Positions 24,438-33,000 of a stretch of DNA of 64,000 bases are shown in pieces. This stretch comes from Asanoa siamensis (lineage in GTDB: Bacteria; Actinomycetota; Actinomycetes; Mycobacteriales; Micromonosporaceae): the NCBI RefSeq assembly GCF_016862555.1, contig NZ_BONE01000003.1:1-64000 (forward strand). The letters are read 5' to 3'. A program made the translations under genes and the position numbers. The notes beneath the pieces were generated by a model. The model saw nothing but the letters and a program-made list of their open reading frames with translations, was not told the DNA's origin and searched no databases. Numbering within the stretch: the stretch's first letter is position 1; the number at the start of each line of letters is the position of its first letter.

Positions 24438-24515
24438 GCTCGGGCCCGCGGTGGTCACGACCGTCGCTCCCGCCAGACAACGCTCCGCTTCGCTGCGCTG
24501 CCAGGTCCGCCTGGG
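24438..24515 (+). repeat. Dispersed 3'-flanking repeat, copy B
   Basis: Begins GCTCGGGCCCGCGGTGGTCA and continues with CGACCGTCGCTCCCGCCAGA, then CGCTTCGCTGC and CCAGGTCCGCC. It matches copies A (8901-8974, minus) and C (55455-55530) at most positions, with a small indel in the CTC/CGCTTCGC part. It starts 13 nt after the stop at 24425 and has the same orientation as that gene. Confidence 0.9.
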
Positions 24516-24534
24516 CTCGCGGTCAGGGCGTCGG

Positions 24535-24762
24535 TCATGACCGGCGGTCCAGATAGGCCGCCCAGCCCCGGTTCGCGACCTCGGCCGCCGTCGCCGGCCG
24601 GGTCGGTTCGCGAAGATCCTCGACGCGGAACGACGCCGTCAGGTCGGCGGGATCGCGATAGCCGGTCAGGCACTCGACGCACTCCAGGAACAGGCCCGAG
24701 CCGACCGTGAACACGATCAGGCCGTTCGCGCAGACCCGGCAACCGACGGTCGCGACCAGCAT
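24535..24762 (-). CDS. Small hypothetical zinc-ribbon-like protein
   Basis: A 75-residue protein with two CxxC pairs, CRVC (residues 8-11) and CVEC (about 28-31), that could hold one zinc ion, and a C-terminal helix EVANRGWAAYLDRRS. No function is known to me. ATG 24762 lies 36 nt upstream in transcription order of nothing coding; the SDR gene on the same strand ends at 24799, so the two may share a transcript. It is short, but composition and the spaced Cys pairs support a real gene. Confidence 0.6.
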   Translation of the reverse strand: MLVATVGCRVCANGLIVFTVGSGLFLECVECLTGYRDPADLTASFRVEDLREPTRPATAAEVANRGWAAYLDRRS

Positions 24763-24798
24763 CCGGTCGCTTTACCCATGCCGCCGGAAGCGCACCCG

Positions 24799-25485
24799 TC
24801 AGTTCGCGAGGACGCCGCCCTCGATGTAGAGCTCCTGGGCGTTGACGCCGCCGTTGCGGAGGAGGAACTCCGTCGCGTCGACGATCTCCTCGGTGGTGAC
24901 CAGGCGGCCCAGCGGGGTGCGGGGCAGGTGCGGGTGGTTCGGGGTGTCGCGCCACTTCGGGCTGTCGCCGACGATGCCCGGGTGCAGCACGTTGACCCGG
25001 TGCGGGGCGACCTGCACGGCCAGCGTCCGGGCCAGGCCACCCAGGCCGGCGTTGTGGGTGGTGACGGCGGTCGAGCCCGGGTACGGCCGGTCCTTCGCCA
25101 CACCGCCGAAGAGCACCACCGACGCGCCGGCGCGGAACCGGTCGCGGAGCACGCGGACCACCTCGGCGTACCCGACGAGCTTGATCGTGTGCGCCGTGAT
25201 CGCGGCGGCCAGGTCGAAGTTGTCCAGCGTGTTCGGCACCTGGCTGGTCGCGGTGACCACCAGGTGGTCGACCTCGGTGATCTCGGCGAGGGACTGCGCG
25301 ATCGTCTCCGGCTCGGCCAGGTCGACACCGAGGCCGCGTACGCCGGGCCCGATCTCCGCGGCCGTGGCCACGGCCCGTTCCACTTCGCGGCTGGTCACGA
25401 CGACCTCGTCGCCGCGCGCGACGAGCCGGGTCGCGACGGCGAGCCCGAGCCCACCCGTCCCACCGATGACGATTGCCGTGCCCAT
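24799..25485 (-). CDS. Short-chain dehydrogenase/reductase lacking the YxxxK pair
   Basis: A 228-residue Rossmann protein with the SDR nucleotide motif IGGTGGLGLAVATRL and later DHLVVTATSQ in place of NNAG. The catalytic Tyr-x-x-x-Lys is replaced: the active-site helix reads STAVTTHNAGLGGLARTLAVQ without Tyr or Lys. The C-terminal VNVLHPGIV and ELYIEGG are standard. It may bind NAD(P) without classical SDR chemistry, like NmrA-type sensors, or use other residues. It is divergent from a TetR gene 115 nt away, which probably represses it. Confidence 0.85.
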   Translation of the reverse strand: MGTAIVIGGTGGLGLAVATRLVARGDEVVVTSREVERAVATAAEIGPGVRGLGVDLAEPETIAQSLAEITEVDHLVVTATSQVPNTLDNFDLAAAITAHTIKLVGYAEVVRVLRDRFRAGASVVLFGGVAKDRPYPGSTAVTTHNAGLGGLARTLAVQVAPHRVNVLHPGIVGDSPKWRDTPNHPHLPRTPLGRLVTTEEIVDATEFLLRNGGVNAQELYIEGGVLAN

Positions 25486-25600
25486 ATGTCGTGCCACCCT
25501 TCGAAGATCCAATGGAACTGTGCCATGGCGGACCGCCGATCCGCCCGGATCGTGAGCCGGGTCATCGGCTAACAGGAGCACGAAGTTCCGCTTCGGTAGC

Positions 25601-26251
25601 ATGGCACGCGTGGCAACGCGGCTCCGGGCAGACGCCGAACGCAACCGGCAGCGCATCATCGACGCCGCCCGCCGGGTGTTCGCCGCCCAGGGTGTGCACG
25701 CCCCGGTCGAGGAGATCGCCAAGGAGGCCGGGGTCGGGATCGGCACGCTCTACCGGCGTTTTCCGGACCGCATCGAACTGGTCGAGGCCGTCTTCCTGGA
25801 CCGGGTCGAGGGCTACCTGGCCGCTGCCGAGGAGGCCCGGAAGATCGACGACCCGTGGCTGGCGTTCCGCACGTACCTCGAGCAGCTCGGCGCCATGCAG
25901 GCACAGGACGTCACCGTCACCGACGTGCTCACCCTGACCATGCCGGCACCGGGCGCGCTGGAGCAGGTGCGCAACCGCCTGTACGCGACCCAGAACCGGC
26001 TGATCCGCGCGGCGCAACGCCAGGGCACGCTCCGGGCGGACTTCACACCGGAGGACATCGTCCTGCTCCTGATCGCCAACGGAGCCATCGTCCGCCAACT
26101 CGGCGCCGACCTGCCGGGCAGCGCACCCCGGTTCCTCGCGCTCGCCCTCGACGCGCTGCACACGCGCAACCCGAGCCCACTACCCGACCCACCACCAGCA
26201 GCGGAGGTGGTCCGCGCGATGCAACGGCCACCGGTCAACAAGCGGGGGTAG
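25601..26251 (+). CDS. TetR family transcriptional regulator
   Basis: A 216-residue TetR regulator with helix-turn-helix at about residues 33-55 (APVEEIAKEAGVGIGTLYRR, then FPDRIELV) and a C-terminal ligand domain typical of the TetR_C_33/SACE_7040-like group. It is divergent from the atypical SDR gene; such pairs are usual for TetR autoregulation. A small dyad CGAAG-TTCCG-CTTCG at 25581-25595 just before ATG 25601 is a possible but weak operator. Confidence 0.9.
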   Translation: MARVATRLRADAERNRQRIIDAARRVFAAQGVHAPVEEIAKEAGVGIGTLYRRFPDRIELVEAVFLDRVEGYLAAAEEARKIDDPWLAFRTYLEQLGAMQAQDVTVTDVLTLTMPAPGALEQVRNRLYATQNRLIRAAQRQGTLRADFTPEDIVLLLIANGAIVRQLGADLPGSAPRFLALALDALHTRNPSPLPDPPPAAEVVRAMQRPPVNKRG

Positions 26252-26291
26252 GGGCGGGGCGGCACTCCCGCCGGGCCAGGCAGCAGCGCCG

Positions 26292-27033
26292 TTAGACGGC
26301 GATTCGGCCGCCGTCGACCGGTAGGAGGGCGCCGTGTACGAAGCTCGACCTGCCCGTCGCCAGGAACGCGATCGCCTCCGCCACCTCCTCGGCCAGCCCG
26401 ACCCGGCCGGCCGGCGCGCCGGAGGCCAACTCGTCGAGGTCGTCGCCCATCGGTTGGGTGCCGGCGGTGCGTACCGGGCCCGGGCTGACCACGTTCACCC
26501 GCACCCCGCGCGGGCCGAACTCCGCGGCCCAGGCCTTGGTCAGCAGGACCAGCGCCGCCTTGCTCGAACCGTAGAGGCCCATGCCCGGCAGGCCGAACTC
26601 GGCGACCATCGTGGAGACGTTGACGATCGCCCCGTCCCCACGCTGGGCCATCTCGGGCGCCAGTTCGGCGACCAGGAAGTACGGCGCCTTGACGTTGATC
26701 GCGTAGACCGCGTCGAAGTCCTCCTCGCTGGTCGCGTCGGTGGCCACCGCGGGGTAGATCCCGGCGTTGTTGACCAGCACGTCCACCCGCCGGTCAGGTC
26801 ACGCGCCTGCCTGGCCAGCGACCGGGCGGTCGCCTCGTCGCGCAGGTCGCTCGCGAGGAAGTCGGCCTTGCCGCCGCGGGCCCGGATGTCGGCCACCACG
26901 GCGGCGCCCCGCACCGGGTCCCGGCCCGAGACCAGGACGTACGCGCCGAGGTCGGCCAGGGCGAGCGCCGCCGCCCGGCCGATGCCGCTCGTGCACCGGT
27001 CACCAACGCGGATTTACCTGTCAGATCGTTCAT
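26292..27033 (-). pseudogene. Short-chain dehydrogenase/reductase with two frameshifts
   Basis: Reading on the minus strand from ATG 27033, the protein starts MNDLTGKSALVTG and then loses frame near 26998, where one base is missing relative to a GATSGIGRA motif. The second frame carries IGRAAALALADLGAYVLVSG and ARQARDLTGG, and near 26792 another base is missing before VDVLVNNAGIYPAV. The last frame has the catalytic YGSSK, VNVVSPGPV and ends VDGGRIAV at 26292. The two shifts do not cancel, so no full-length enzyme is made. Either a decayed gene or two sequencing indels; all SDR motifs are otherwise intact, which suggests recent damage. Confidence 0.85.
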
Positions 27034-27102
27034 CAGTTCACCCATCTCATGCGCCCGGCGGGGACGTCCCGGCCGGTCGACGGGTTCAAGCCCGGAGCCC
27101 GC

Positions 27103-27933
27103 TCAGCCTTTCCCACCAGGCTCTTCGCCGTCGTTATGGCCGCCATAAGCGTCTTCCAGCGCGGCGACCAGGGCGCCGAGGTCACGCCGGCGGGACTCGG
27201 CCGGCCAGACCGCCCAGGTGCGCCGGACCAGCGGCCGTTCGAGCAGCGGCAGCCAGGTGACGCCCGGGGGAAGCGGCGCCGACCAGTGCGGTGGGGCCAG
27301 CGCGAACGCGCGCCCGGAGAGCACCGCGGTGAACTTGACCTCCGGGATCAGCTCCTGCCCTTCGGGCGCGGGCGGGCCGAGGTCGAGACCGTGGCTGCGC
27401 AGGATCGCGGTGACCTCGTCGTACCAGGCCGGGCTCGCCGTCCGTGGGAAGCCGACCCAGTGCACCCCGACGAGTCTCTCGAGACGCACGCCGGCCGGGC
27501 CCGCCACCCGCCCGGCCATCTCGTCGGTGACCAGCACCCCGAGGGGCTCCGCCACGATCAGGCTCGCGTCCAGTCCGCCACCGATCGGGTGTTCCCGGAC
27601 CAGCGCGACGTCGAGGTCACCGGTCCGCAACGCGGCGAACTGGGCCGCGGTCGACAGGTGCCGAGCCCGCACCCGCGTCTCGGGAAACCGCTCGCCGACC
27701 CGGGCCAACGGACCAACCAGGAGGTCCTCGGGCAGCTCGAGCGGGATGCCCAGGCGGAGCAGGCTGCCACCGGGCTCGGTGTGCCGGGACAGCGCCGAGA
27801 CCGCCCGCTCGTAGCGGGCCAGCACGGCGCGGGCCTCGACGAGCAGGGTCCGGCCGGCCTCGGTCGGGCGTACGCCGGTGCTGCTGCGGATCAGCAGGTC
27901 GACGCCGAGTTCGCGCTCGAGCGCGGAGGTCAC
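27103..27933 (-). pseudogene. LysR family regulator, 5'-truncated
   Basis: The open frame from GTG 27933 starts VTSALERELGVDLLIRSSTG, which corresponds to the last part of a LysR helix-turn-helix and the following RPTEAGRTLL wing; the first 25-30 residues, including most of the recognition helix, are absent. The whole ligand domain (LRLGIPLELPEDLLVGPL, FAALRTGDLDVALVREHP, LGVLVTDEMAGR, GFPRTASPAWYDE) is present. The truncated start overlaps the stop of the upstream membrane-protein gene (GTGA), so a deletion seems to have fused the two. Without the DNA-binding helices it is probably non-functional. Confidence 0.7.
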
Positions 27934-29726
27934 CCGCGCAGTTTGGTCGCGTCCCAGAGCCAGACGTCGCCGACCTTTTCCGGCGGTACGCCGTACAACT
28001 CGGTCATGGTCTTGATCCACAGTTCGGAGTCGCGGCGTTTCGGGACGACGACCGCGCCCGCGTTCCAGTAGGCGAGGTCGGCGCGCGCGTTCGCGCGGGT
28101 GGCCGGGGACGCCGGTGGGATCTTGCCCGTGCGGCTCACGTACCGCAGGTAGTAGTTGGTCGGACGGAACTCGGACGTGAAGCTGGCGATCCGCTCCGGC
28201 CCGACCGGCGCGAGGAAATAGCCGCCTGCGAGCGGCATCCGCGTCAGCGTCTTGGCCGACCAGCGGATCGGGTCGTTGACGCCCGAGGTCGGCATCGGCA
28301 CGAAGACGAGGCTCCGGCCGCCCGCCGCATAACGCTGCCACTCGCCCGACGAGACGAACGTCGGGGTGTTCGACAGCTTGGTCGCCGGCAGCGCGGTCGG
28401 TGCGATCGGCACCAGCGCCACCACCAGCGCGGCCGCCCCCACCGCCCGCCACGCGGGCGCCGTGAACGTCTTCTGGCCGACCGCGACGCCGCACGCCAGC
28501 AACAACCCCACGATCGGCGTCACGGCGAGCGCCCAGCGGGTCGGCACCGCCGAGCTGAGCACGGGCACGTCGTGCAGTGACGCCCACAGTGACGGCAGCC
28601 CCGTCGGCTCGCCGTGCAGCCGCACCACCGGGCCGAGGGAGAGGTAGGCGAAGACCACGCCGACCGCGAACAGGCCCAGCACCGCCGCGCTGCGGCGCAG
28701 TGCGACCACCACGACCAGGACCAGCGCGACCATCGGCCAGCCGAAGAACGAGTTCTCCTCGGCGGCGTTCTGCGCCAGCCCGCGGGCGGTCTCCATGCTG
28801 CCGAGCAGCGACTCGCGGGACAGGGCCACGTACGCGGCGAGATCCGCGCCGTAGCCACGGACCTCGTACGGGAGGCCGCTGTAGGACTGTGGCCCGGTGA
28901 GCAGCAGGCCGATCGGATACCAGAGGGCCGCGAGCGCCACGCCGACCGCGACCAGGCCGCCGCGCAGGAACAGCCGCCACGTCGCCCGGGTCTCCCGCCA
29001 GCGCAGCGCGCCCGCGACGATCAGGAAGATCACCAGGCCCACGGCGGTCATGAACAGGATCTCCAGGTTGATGAACGCCTGCCAGATCACCACCAGGCCG
29101 AGCAGGACGCCGTTGCGCAGCCAGCGCGGGTCGCGCCGCAACTCCAGCGTCCGCCAGATCAGCACCGGCACGAGGAACTGGGCGACCAGGTTGGGGTGGG
29201 CGTTGGCCTGGGAGATCATGCCGGGCGCGAAGGCGCAGAAGCCGGCGCCGACCCAGGCGGCGAACCGACGGTGCACCAGGTAGCGGCAGAGCACCAGGTA
29301 CCAGCTCACCGCCGTCAGGATCAGCGCGCCGGTGAGGAAGACGTTGAAGGCGACCTGCGGCCCGAGCAGCAGGGTCACGGGGGCCATCGGGATCGAGATG
29401 CCGAGGACCGAGGTGTTCGCCATCAGGTTGATGCCCAGCGGCACGTTCATCTGGTCGGAGAAGAACGGTGCGGCCTGGCCGGTGGCGACCAGCGCGCCGT
29501 GGCCGAGCATCCACTCGAAGAAGGCCTGGTCGGCGCGGTTCGCCTCCAGGCCCCAGGTGGGGTGCAGCCAGATCCGGTAGGTGACCCAGCCGGCCAGCAG
29601 GACATAGCTGGCGGTCGCCGCGAGGTCGCGTATCCACAGCCGGTTCGGCGCGGTCGTCACTTCCGGCGCACGGGTCACCCGCGGCAGATCCGACGTGTCG
29701 GTCTCCCCTTTCCCACCCACCGCCAT
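27930..29726 (-). CDS. Polytopic membrane protein, GT-C glycosyltransferase-like
   Basis: A 598-residue membrane protein with about 11-12 helices in residues 30-430 and a C-terminal extracytoplasmic domain (VPMPTSGVNDPIRWSAKTLTRM and GKIPPASPATRANAR are parts). The first loop after helix 1 has an acidic DQAFFEWMLGHG and later NSFFGWP, an arrangement seen in GT-C glycosyltransferases and DUF2079-like proteins, which use lipid-linked sugars outside the membrane. Donor and acceptor are unknown. ATG 29726 has GGAGGAG close by. Divergent from a methyltransferase gene. Its C-terminus may have been altered by the deletion that truncated the adjoining LysR gene. Confidence 0.75.
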   Translation of the reverse strand: MAVGGKGETDTSDLPRVTRAPEVTTAPNRLWIRDLAATASYVLLAGWVTYRIWLHPTWGLEANRADQAFFEWMLGHGALVATGQAAPFFSDQMNVPLGINLMANTSVLGISIPMAPVTLLLGPQVAFNVFLTGALILTAVSWYLVLCRYLVHRRFAAWVGAGFCAFAPGMISQANAHPNLVAQFLVPVLIWRTLELRRDPRWLRNGVLLGLVVIWQAFINLEILFMTAVGLVIFLIVAGALRWRETRATWRLFLRGGLVAVGVALAALWYPIGLLLTGPQSYSGLPYEVRGYGADLAAYVALSRESLLGSMETARGLAQNAAEENSFFGWPMVALVLVVVVALRRSAAVLGLFAVGVVFAYLSLGPVVRLHGEPTGLPSLWASLHDVPVLSSAVPTRWALAVTPIVGLLLACGVAVGQKTFTAPAWRAVGAAALVVALVPIAPTALPATKLSNTPTFVSSGEWQRYAAGGRSLVFVPMPTSGVNDPIRWSAKTLTRMPLAGGYFLAPVGPERIASFTSEFRPTNYYLRYVSRTGKIPPASPATRANARADLAYWNAGAVVVPKRRDSELWIKTMTELYGVPPEKVGDVWLWDATKLRG

Positions 29727-29879
29727 CGGCTCCTCCAAGGGCCTGTCAAGGGGATCCACAGAAGACCGGCAATTCACTGGATCTCCGGAACATCCGACCT
29801 GGGCTCTCATACCGTAACCAATAGGGAAGGTCTCTCACGTTCCATCGAGGTAACTGTCCCTACCGGGGGGAGGCGGCAG

Positions 29880-30590
29880 ATGGCCGAGATCACCGGGGAT
29901 CAACAGGTTCAGTCCGAGGTGCTCGAAGGCTTGGCGACCGCGGTCAACCACCGGCGTTGGTTCGCCGAACTGGCCCAGCCCTACCTGGGCATGTTTCCGA
30001 TCGAGATCGGCAGCGGCCTGGGCGACTACGCGCTCGAGTGGGCACCGCACACGGCCCGGTTCACCGCCACGGAGGCCGACCCCGACCGCTTGATCGCCTT
30101 GAAGGAACGGCTCGCGGGGCACACCGACATCGAGGTACGGCAGATGCTGCTGCCGAGCCAGGACGAGGGCGCCTACACGGCGGCGGTCTCGTACAACGTG
30201 CTCGAGCACATCGAGGACGACCGCCGCGCGCTGCAGAGCATGGGCGCGCTCGTCCGCCCCGGCGGAGCGGTGATCATCATCGTGCCGGCGTTCCCGTTCG
30301 CCATGAGCCCGGTCGACATCGCGACGGGCCACGTGCGGCGCTACACGGTCCGCTCGCTCGGCCGCGTGATGTCCCGGGCGGGCCTGCGGGTGGAGCGGAT
30401 CAACTACACCAACGCGCTGGGCCTGATCGGCTACTACATGGCCACGAGCGTCTTCCGCCTGACACCGAAGGAAGGCGCGATGGTCAAGTTCTACGACAAG
30501 CTGGTGCTCCCGGCGACCAAGGCGGTCGAGACCCGGGTCCGGCCGCCGTTCGGCCAGTCGGTCTTCGCGGTGGCCCGCCGACCGAAGTAG
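29880..30590 (+). CDS. Class I SAM-dependent methyltransferase
   Basis: A 236-residue methyltransferase: motif I EIGSGLGDYALEWAP, the post-I acidic ATEADPDR, motif IV AVSYNVLEHIEDDRRAL and motif VI LVRPGGAVIIIVPAFPFAM. The C-terminal part (GHVRRYTVRSLGRVMSRAGL and YYMATSVFRL) resembles the methyltransferases that accompany glycosyltransferases for polyprenyl-linked sugars. GGGGAGG six bases before ATG 29880 fixes the start. It is followed directly by tRNA-Ser on the other strand and sits near a family 2 glycosyltransferase, so lipid or glycan modification is likely but not proven. Confidence 0.88.
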   Translation: MAEITGDQQVQSEVLEGLATAVNHRRWFAELAQPYLGMFPIEIGSGLGDYALEWAPHTARFTATEADPDRLIALKERLAGHTDIEVRQMLLPSQDEGAYTAAVSYNVLEHIEDDRRALQSMGALVRPGGAVIIIVPAFPFAMSPVDIATGHVRRYTVRSLGRVMSRAGLRVERINYTNALGLIGYYMATSVFRLTPKEGAMVKFYDKLVLPATKAVETRVRPPFGQSVFAVARRPK

Positions 30591-30594
30591 AAAG

Positions 30595-30681
30595 CGGAGG
30601 GTGTGGGATTCGAACCCACGAAGAGGTTGCCCTCTTACCGGTTTTCAAGACCAGCGCCATCGGCCACTAGGCGAACCCTCC
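30595..30681 (-). tRNA. tRNA-Ser (anticodon TGA)
   Basis: The minus strand gives acceptor GGAGGGT/ACCCTCC, anticodon arm CTGGT-CTTGAAA-ACCGG with anticodon TGA, a long variable arm (GTAAGAGGGCAACCTCTTC) and T-arm GTGGGTTCGAATCCCAC. It reads UCN codons. CCA is not encoded. Confidence 0.96.
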
Positions 30682-30732
30682 TGGACGCGGGGTCAAGTCT
30701 GCCATGTTGGCGGGCACGGGGTAAGAAAGGGC

Positions 30733-31671
30733 ATGCGTGCCATCACCATCCCCGAGGCCGGCGGACCCGACGTGCTCACCTGGGCGGAGGTGCCCGATCC
30801 CGTGCCCGGGCCCGGCGAGGTCCTGATCGACGTCGTCGCGTCCGCGGTCAATCGGGCTGACCTGCTGCAACGCCAGGGGCACTACGCGCCGCCGGCGGGG
30901 TCGTCGCCCTATCCCGGGCTCGAGTGCGCCGGGCTCCTCGACGGGCGGCCCGTGTGCGCGCTGCTCTCCGGCGGTGGCTACGCGCAGCGGGTCGCCGTGC
31001 CCGCCGACCACGTGCTGCCCGTGCCGGCCGGCATCGCGCTCGACGAAGCCGGTGGGCTCCCCGAGGTCGCCTGCACTGTCTGGTCCAATGTGGTGCGTGG
31101 TGCCCGGCTGAGCGCCGGCGAGACCTTTCTCGTCCACGGTGGATCCAGCGGCATCGGCACGTTCGCCATCCAACTCGGCAAGGCCCTCGGGGCACGGGTC
31201 GTCACCACGGCCCGCAAGGTGAAGCACGAGGCGTTGCTCGCCCTCGGCGCGGACCACGTCATCGACTACTCCACCGAGGACTTCGCGGCGATCACCGAAC
31301 AGCTCGGCGGCGCCGACGTGATCCTCGACATCATGGGTGCGTCCTATTTGGACCGCAACATCGCCGCGCTGGCCAAGAACGGTCGCCTGGCCATCATCGG
31401 CACCCAGGGCGGCCGGCGCACCGAGCTCAACTTCGGCAGCCTGATGGCCAAGCGGGGCACCATCTCCGCGACCACCCTGCGGGCCCGTCCGGAGGCGGAG
31501 AAGACCGAGATCATCGAGGGCGTACGCGCGGAGGTCTGGCCGTTGATCGAAGCGGGTCACATCCGTCCGGTGATCGACCGGCGGATGCCGATGGCCGAGG
31601 CGGCCGCGGCGCACCGGCTGGTCGAGGAGAACGCCCACATCGGCAAGGTGCTGCTGATCAATCAGCCGTGA
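30733..31671 (+). CDS. NAD(P)H-quinone oxidoreductase (zeta-crystallin type)
   Basis: A 312-residue zinc-free medium-chain dehydrogenase of the QOR/PIG3 group: GEVLIDVVASAVNRADLLQR with the family signature, the NADP loop VHGGSSGIGTFAIQLGKALG, and the C-terminal HRLVEENAHIGKVLL. It reduces quinones or reactive carbonyls with NADPH. AAGAAAGGG precedes ATG 30733. The convergent neighbour is a SoxR regulator, whose known targets in actinomycetes include quinone reductases, so it may belong to a redox-active-compound response. Confidence 0.93.
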   Translation: MRAITIPEAGGPDVLTWAEVPDPVPGPGEVLIDVVASAVNRADLLQRQGHYAPPAGSSPYPGLECAGLLDGRPVCALLSGGGYAQRVAVPADHVLPVPAGIALDEAGGLPEVACTVWSNVVRGARLSAGETFLVHGGSSGIGTFAIQLGKALGARVVTTARKVKHEALLALGADHVIDYSTEDFAAITEQLGGADVILDIMGASYLDRNIAALAKNGRLAIIGTQGGRRTELNFGSLMAKRGTISATTLRARPEAEKTEIIEGVRAEVWPLIEAGHIRPVIDRRMPMAEAAAAHRLVEENAHIGKVLLINQP

Positions 31672-32158
31672 CCCGGCGGCCGGCCCGGCGCAGCAACAGG
31701 TGCGGGCCGGCACCGTCGGCGGCCAACCGGTCGCCCGCGTTGTAGAGGTGGCAGCGCTGCATCGACAGGCAACCGCAGCCGATGCACTCGGCGAGGTCGT
31801 CGCGCAGCTCTTCGAGCAGCGCGATGCGCTCGTCGAGCCGGGTGCGCCAGAGCGCCGACAACCGGCTCCAGTCGGCCCGGGTCGGCGTCCGGTTGTCGGG
31901 CAACGAGGCCAGCGCCGCGGCGATCTCGTCGAGGGCGACGCCGACCTGCTGGGCGATCCGGATGAAGGCGACCCGGCGCAGCTCGGCCCGGTCGTACCGG
32001 CGCTGGTTGCCGCTGGTACGACCGGCGCGGATCAGACCGAGGCGCTCGTAGTAGCGCAGCGCCGAAGGCGCTACGCCGGATCGCGCGGAAAGCTCACCGA
32101 TGGTGAGCGAGTCGGTGCTCAGCGCTGCTTGCGGGCGCGCTCGCGGGTGAGGATCCAC
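31658..32158 (-). CDS. soxR: SoxR-type MerR regulator with [2Fe-2S] centre
   Basis: A MerR-family regulator whose helix-turn-helix (TIGELSARSGVAPSALRYYE) and C-terminal cluster motif CIGCGCLSMQRCHLYN (C-x2-C-x-C-x5-C) are exactly those of SoxR, the sensor of redox-cycling compounds. The start is uncertain: GTG 32158 gives 166 residues and runs into the preceding glycosyltransferase gene by 40 nt; a later non-standard CTG at about 32122 would begin right at STDSLTIGEL. The 3' end overlaps the quinone reductase by 14 bp. Actinobacterial SoxR usually regulates a small set of oxidoreductases and transporters. Confidence 0.92.
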   Translation of the reverse strand: MDPHPRARPQAALSTDSLTIGELSARSGVAPSALRYYERLGLIRAGRTSGNQRRYDRAELRRVAFIRIAQQVGVALDEIAAALASLPDNRTPTRADWSRLSALWRTRLDERIALLEELRDDLAECIGCGCLSMQRCHLYNAGDRLAADGAGPHLLLRRAGRRVTAD

Positions 32159-32808
32159 AGCGCCTCGACGCCGTCTTTCCACGTGATCTTCTTGCCCTCT
32201 TCGCGGCCACGGGCCCGGTAGCTGATCGGCACCTCGTAGGGCCGGATCTTCTGGCGCAGCAGCTTGCCGGTGACCTCGGCCTCCATGCCGAAGCCGCGCG
32301 ACTTGACCTCGAGCGACCGGTAGAGCGAGACCGGCAGCAGCTTGAAGCAGGTCTCGAGGTCGCCGATGTAGGAGTTGTAGAGCACGTTGGCGGCGGTGGT
32401 GACGGCCTTGTTGCCCATCACGTACCAGAAGCTGTAGGCGCTGTGGCTGCCGAAGGTGCGATTGCCGTAGACCACCGTGGCCCGGCCGTCGAGCACCGGA
32501 ACGAGCAGCCGCGGGATGTCCATCGGGTCGTATTCGAGGTCGGCGTCGAGGATAACCATGTAGTCGCCCTCGGCGCTGTCGACCGCGGTCTTGATGGCCG
32601 CGCCCTTGCCGGCGTTCTTCGGGTGGGTGATGACCCGCAGTCGCGCGTCGTCCGCGGCGTCAAGGATGGCGCCGGTGCCGTCCTTGCTGCCGTCGTTGAC
32701 CACGACGAGCTCGATCTCGCACGGGTATTCGACCGCGAGCGCCTGCTTGAGCGCTTCCGCGATGCGTTCTTCCTCGTTGTAGACCGGCATGAGGATCGAG
32801 AGCTTCAC
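32119..32808 (-). CDS. Family 2 glycosyltransferase (polyprenyl-phosphate sugar synthase-like)
   Basis: A 229-residue GT-A enzyme: KLSILMPVYNEEERIAEAL, the DGSKDGT loop, and the metal-binding DADLEYDP. The later GDLETCFKLL and KSRGFGMEAEVTGKLL match the DPM/polyprenyl-phosphate group. It transfers a sugar from NDP-sugar to a polyprenyl phosphate at the inner membrane face, which a GT-C enzyme could use; a GT-C-like protein lies at 27930-29726. GTG 32808 has AGGAG seven bases upstream. No membrane anchor is present, so it is the soluble DPM1-type. Confidence 0.92.
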   Translation of the reverse strand: MKLSILMPVYNEEERIAEALKQALAVEYPCEIELVVVNDGSKDGTGAILDAADDARLRVITHPKNAGKGAAIKTAVDSAEGDYMVILDADLEYDPMDIPRLLVPVLDGRATVVYGNRTFGSHSAYSFWYVMGNKAVTTAANVLYNSYIGDLETCFKLLPVSLYRSLEVKSRGFGMEAEVTGKLLRQKIRPYEVPISYRARGREEGKKITWKDGVEALWILTRERARKQR

Positions 32809-32925
32809 GGGGGATCTCCTGGGCAGGCGACAAATCGGCATCAGCGTACTCGGTCCGTCCGAAGATCGTGTTCCACCATCCGGTGGATGGCTCGCGGCTG
32901 CCCGCGCGATCACCTGAGGACTATT

Positions 32926-32983
32926 CACATATGTGCTCGGAGCAGGTTACCCTCCAGTAACTCGATCGATATATTCCGATCGA
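32926..32983 (+). promoter_or_regulatory. AT-rich palindromes upstream of secreted SGNH hydrolase
   Basis: Within the 192-nt gap 32809-33000, CACATATGTG (32926-32935) is a 10-bp palindrome and TCGATC/GATCGA (32962-32967, 32978-32983) flank GATATATTCC. These are unusual AT-rich features in this genome, placed where operator and promoter would lie, but no regulator can be named. Confidence 0.35.
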
Positions 32984-33000
32984 TTGGAAGGAGTGCGTCG

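Noticed and set aside
26250-26290. Fourth copy of the 3'-flanking repeat (GCACTCCCGCCGGGCC)
   Set aside because: Only about 10 bases resemble the core and the flanking part does not match.
27934-28000. Extending the LysR gene upstream into the membrane-protein gene to recover the HTH
   Set aside because: The upstream frame (ending RDQTARVTSALE) resembles a recognition helix only over a few residues and has no start; the membrane-protein frame is the real one.
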